Assembly: GCF_030815405.1 (NCBI RefSeq)
Contig: NZ_JAUSWX010000001.1
Location: forward strand, 992,001 to 1,056,000
Reading direction: 5' to 3'
Length of the DNA: 64,000 nucleotides
From: Agromyces albus
Lineage (GTDB): Bacteria; Actinomycetota; Actinomycetes; Actinomycetales; Microbacteriaceae
The translations under genes were made by a program, and so were the position numbers. Each line of letters starts with the position of its first letter. Positions within the stretch are counted from its first letter, which is position 1. Shown here one piece after another: positions 63,846 through 64,000 of the stretch. The notes beneath the pieces are model-generated. The model was given only the letters and a program-made list of their open reading frames with translations. It searched no databases and was not told where the DNA came from.

Positions 63846-64000
63846 TCACCACTCGCCGTCGTTGACCTCGGGCCGGGCCCGCAAGTACTGGCGCGGCCAC
63901 ATCGAGGTGTCGGCGCCGAGCTCATGCGCGGCCCGCATGGCGAAATGCGGGTCGCGCATCATGGCCTTGCCGAACATGATCGCGTCGGCGCGACCCGACG
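63846..64000 (-). CDS. NADH:flavin oxidoreductase/old yellow enzyme family (C-terminal 51 residues)
   Basis: The reverse strand reads GRADAIMFGKAMMRDPHFAMRAAHELG, then WPRQYLRARPE and a TGA at 63846-63848. The G-R-A-D-A block with L/M-R-D-P is the phosphate-binding C-terminal end of FMN-dependent old yellow enzymes and 2,4-dienoyl-CoA reductase-like proteins. The rest lies outside the window. It converges on the VOC gene with six bases between stops. Confidence 0.75.
   Translation of the reverse strand, partial: SGRADAIMFGKAMMRDPHFAMRAAHELGADTSMWPRQYLRARPEVNDGEW

Overview
The window is a high-GC actinobacterial chromosome segment, most likely from a member of the Microbacteriaceae (Agromyces/Microbacterium-like). 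Three things point there: WhiB, MtrAB-LpqB, mycothiol-type SigR/RsrA and Kgd proteins; a gene order close to the whiB2-manB-sahH-mtrAB-lpqB-secA-pdtaS-whiB1-rsgA-aroA-sigH block of Mycobacterium; and pervasive use of the octamer GGCATCCG/CGGATGCC. No tRNA, rRNA, CRISPR array, insertion sequence or prophage was seen. No gene-free gap exceeds about 220 bases.

Region 1 (1-14.9 kb) is a cell-surface polysaccharide locus. It holds a GtrB-like glycosyltransferase (cut by the window edge), a GtrA flippase and a DUF2142 GT-C-like enzyme, which look like a three-component sugar-transfer set. It also holds a Gfo/Idh oxidoreductase, a DegT aminotransferase and a genuine LpxA-like acyltransferase. This trio resembles GnnA/GnnB/LpxA or WbpB/E/D and is surprising in a Gram-positive. 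Five more glycosyltransferases, a Wzx-like membrane protein and two tandem O-antigen-ligase-type proteins complete it.

Region 2 (14.9-29 kb) carries an acyl-CoA dehydrogenase, a frameshifted manA, a GlxA-type regulator with a repeated-half-site operator region, and galE. It continues with whiB2, a very large GT2 membrane protein, a DUF5719 protein, a metallopeptidase-like protein, a DUF3499 protein, manB and ahcY. This is mostly the conserved mannose/cell-wall and WhiB2 neighbourhood.

Region 3 (28.7-46.7 kb) has RDD and SpoIIM genes divergent across 17 bases. Next is a coupled MoxR operon (DUF58, MoxR, DUF4350, DUF4129, multi-TM protein), then mtrA-mtrB-lpqB (lpqB carries a one-base frameshift), comF, hpf and secA. 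An Rv3235-family gene follows, with an attenuator-like leader.

Region 4 (46.8-64 kb) has a SAF/CpaB-like gene ending at an early in-frame TAG, a CpaE-like ATPase, pdtaS, whiB1, bcp, rsgA and aroA. Then come sigR-rsrA behind a perfect GGAAT-N18-GTT promoter, kgd and guaB1. Next is a CNNM/CorC pair preceded by an acidic, proline-rich leader ORF that overlaps the first CNNM start. The window ends with a VOC gene and the 3' end of an old-yellow-enzyme-type reductase.

Most genes sit in tightly coupled operons with ATGA or GTGA overlaps. Several promoters place a TANNNT -10 box 6-9 bases before a start codon without Shine-Dalgarno sequence, implying leaderless mRNAs. Three genes are broken by single-base changes (manA, lpqB, SAF gene). 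These are either sequencing errors or recent mutations. All functions come from reading the sequence; no database search was run.
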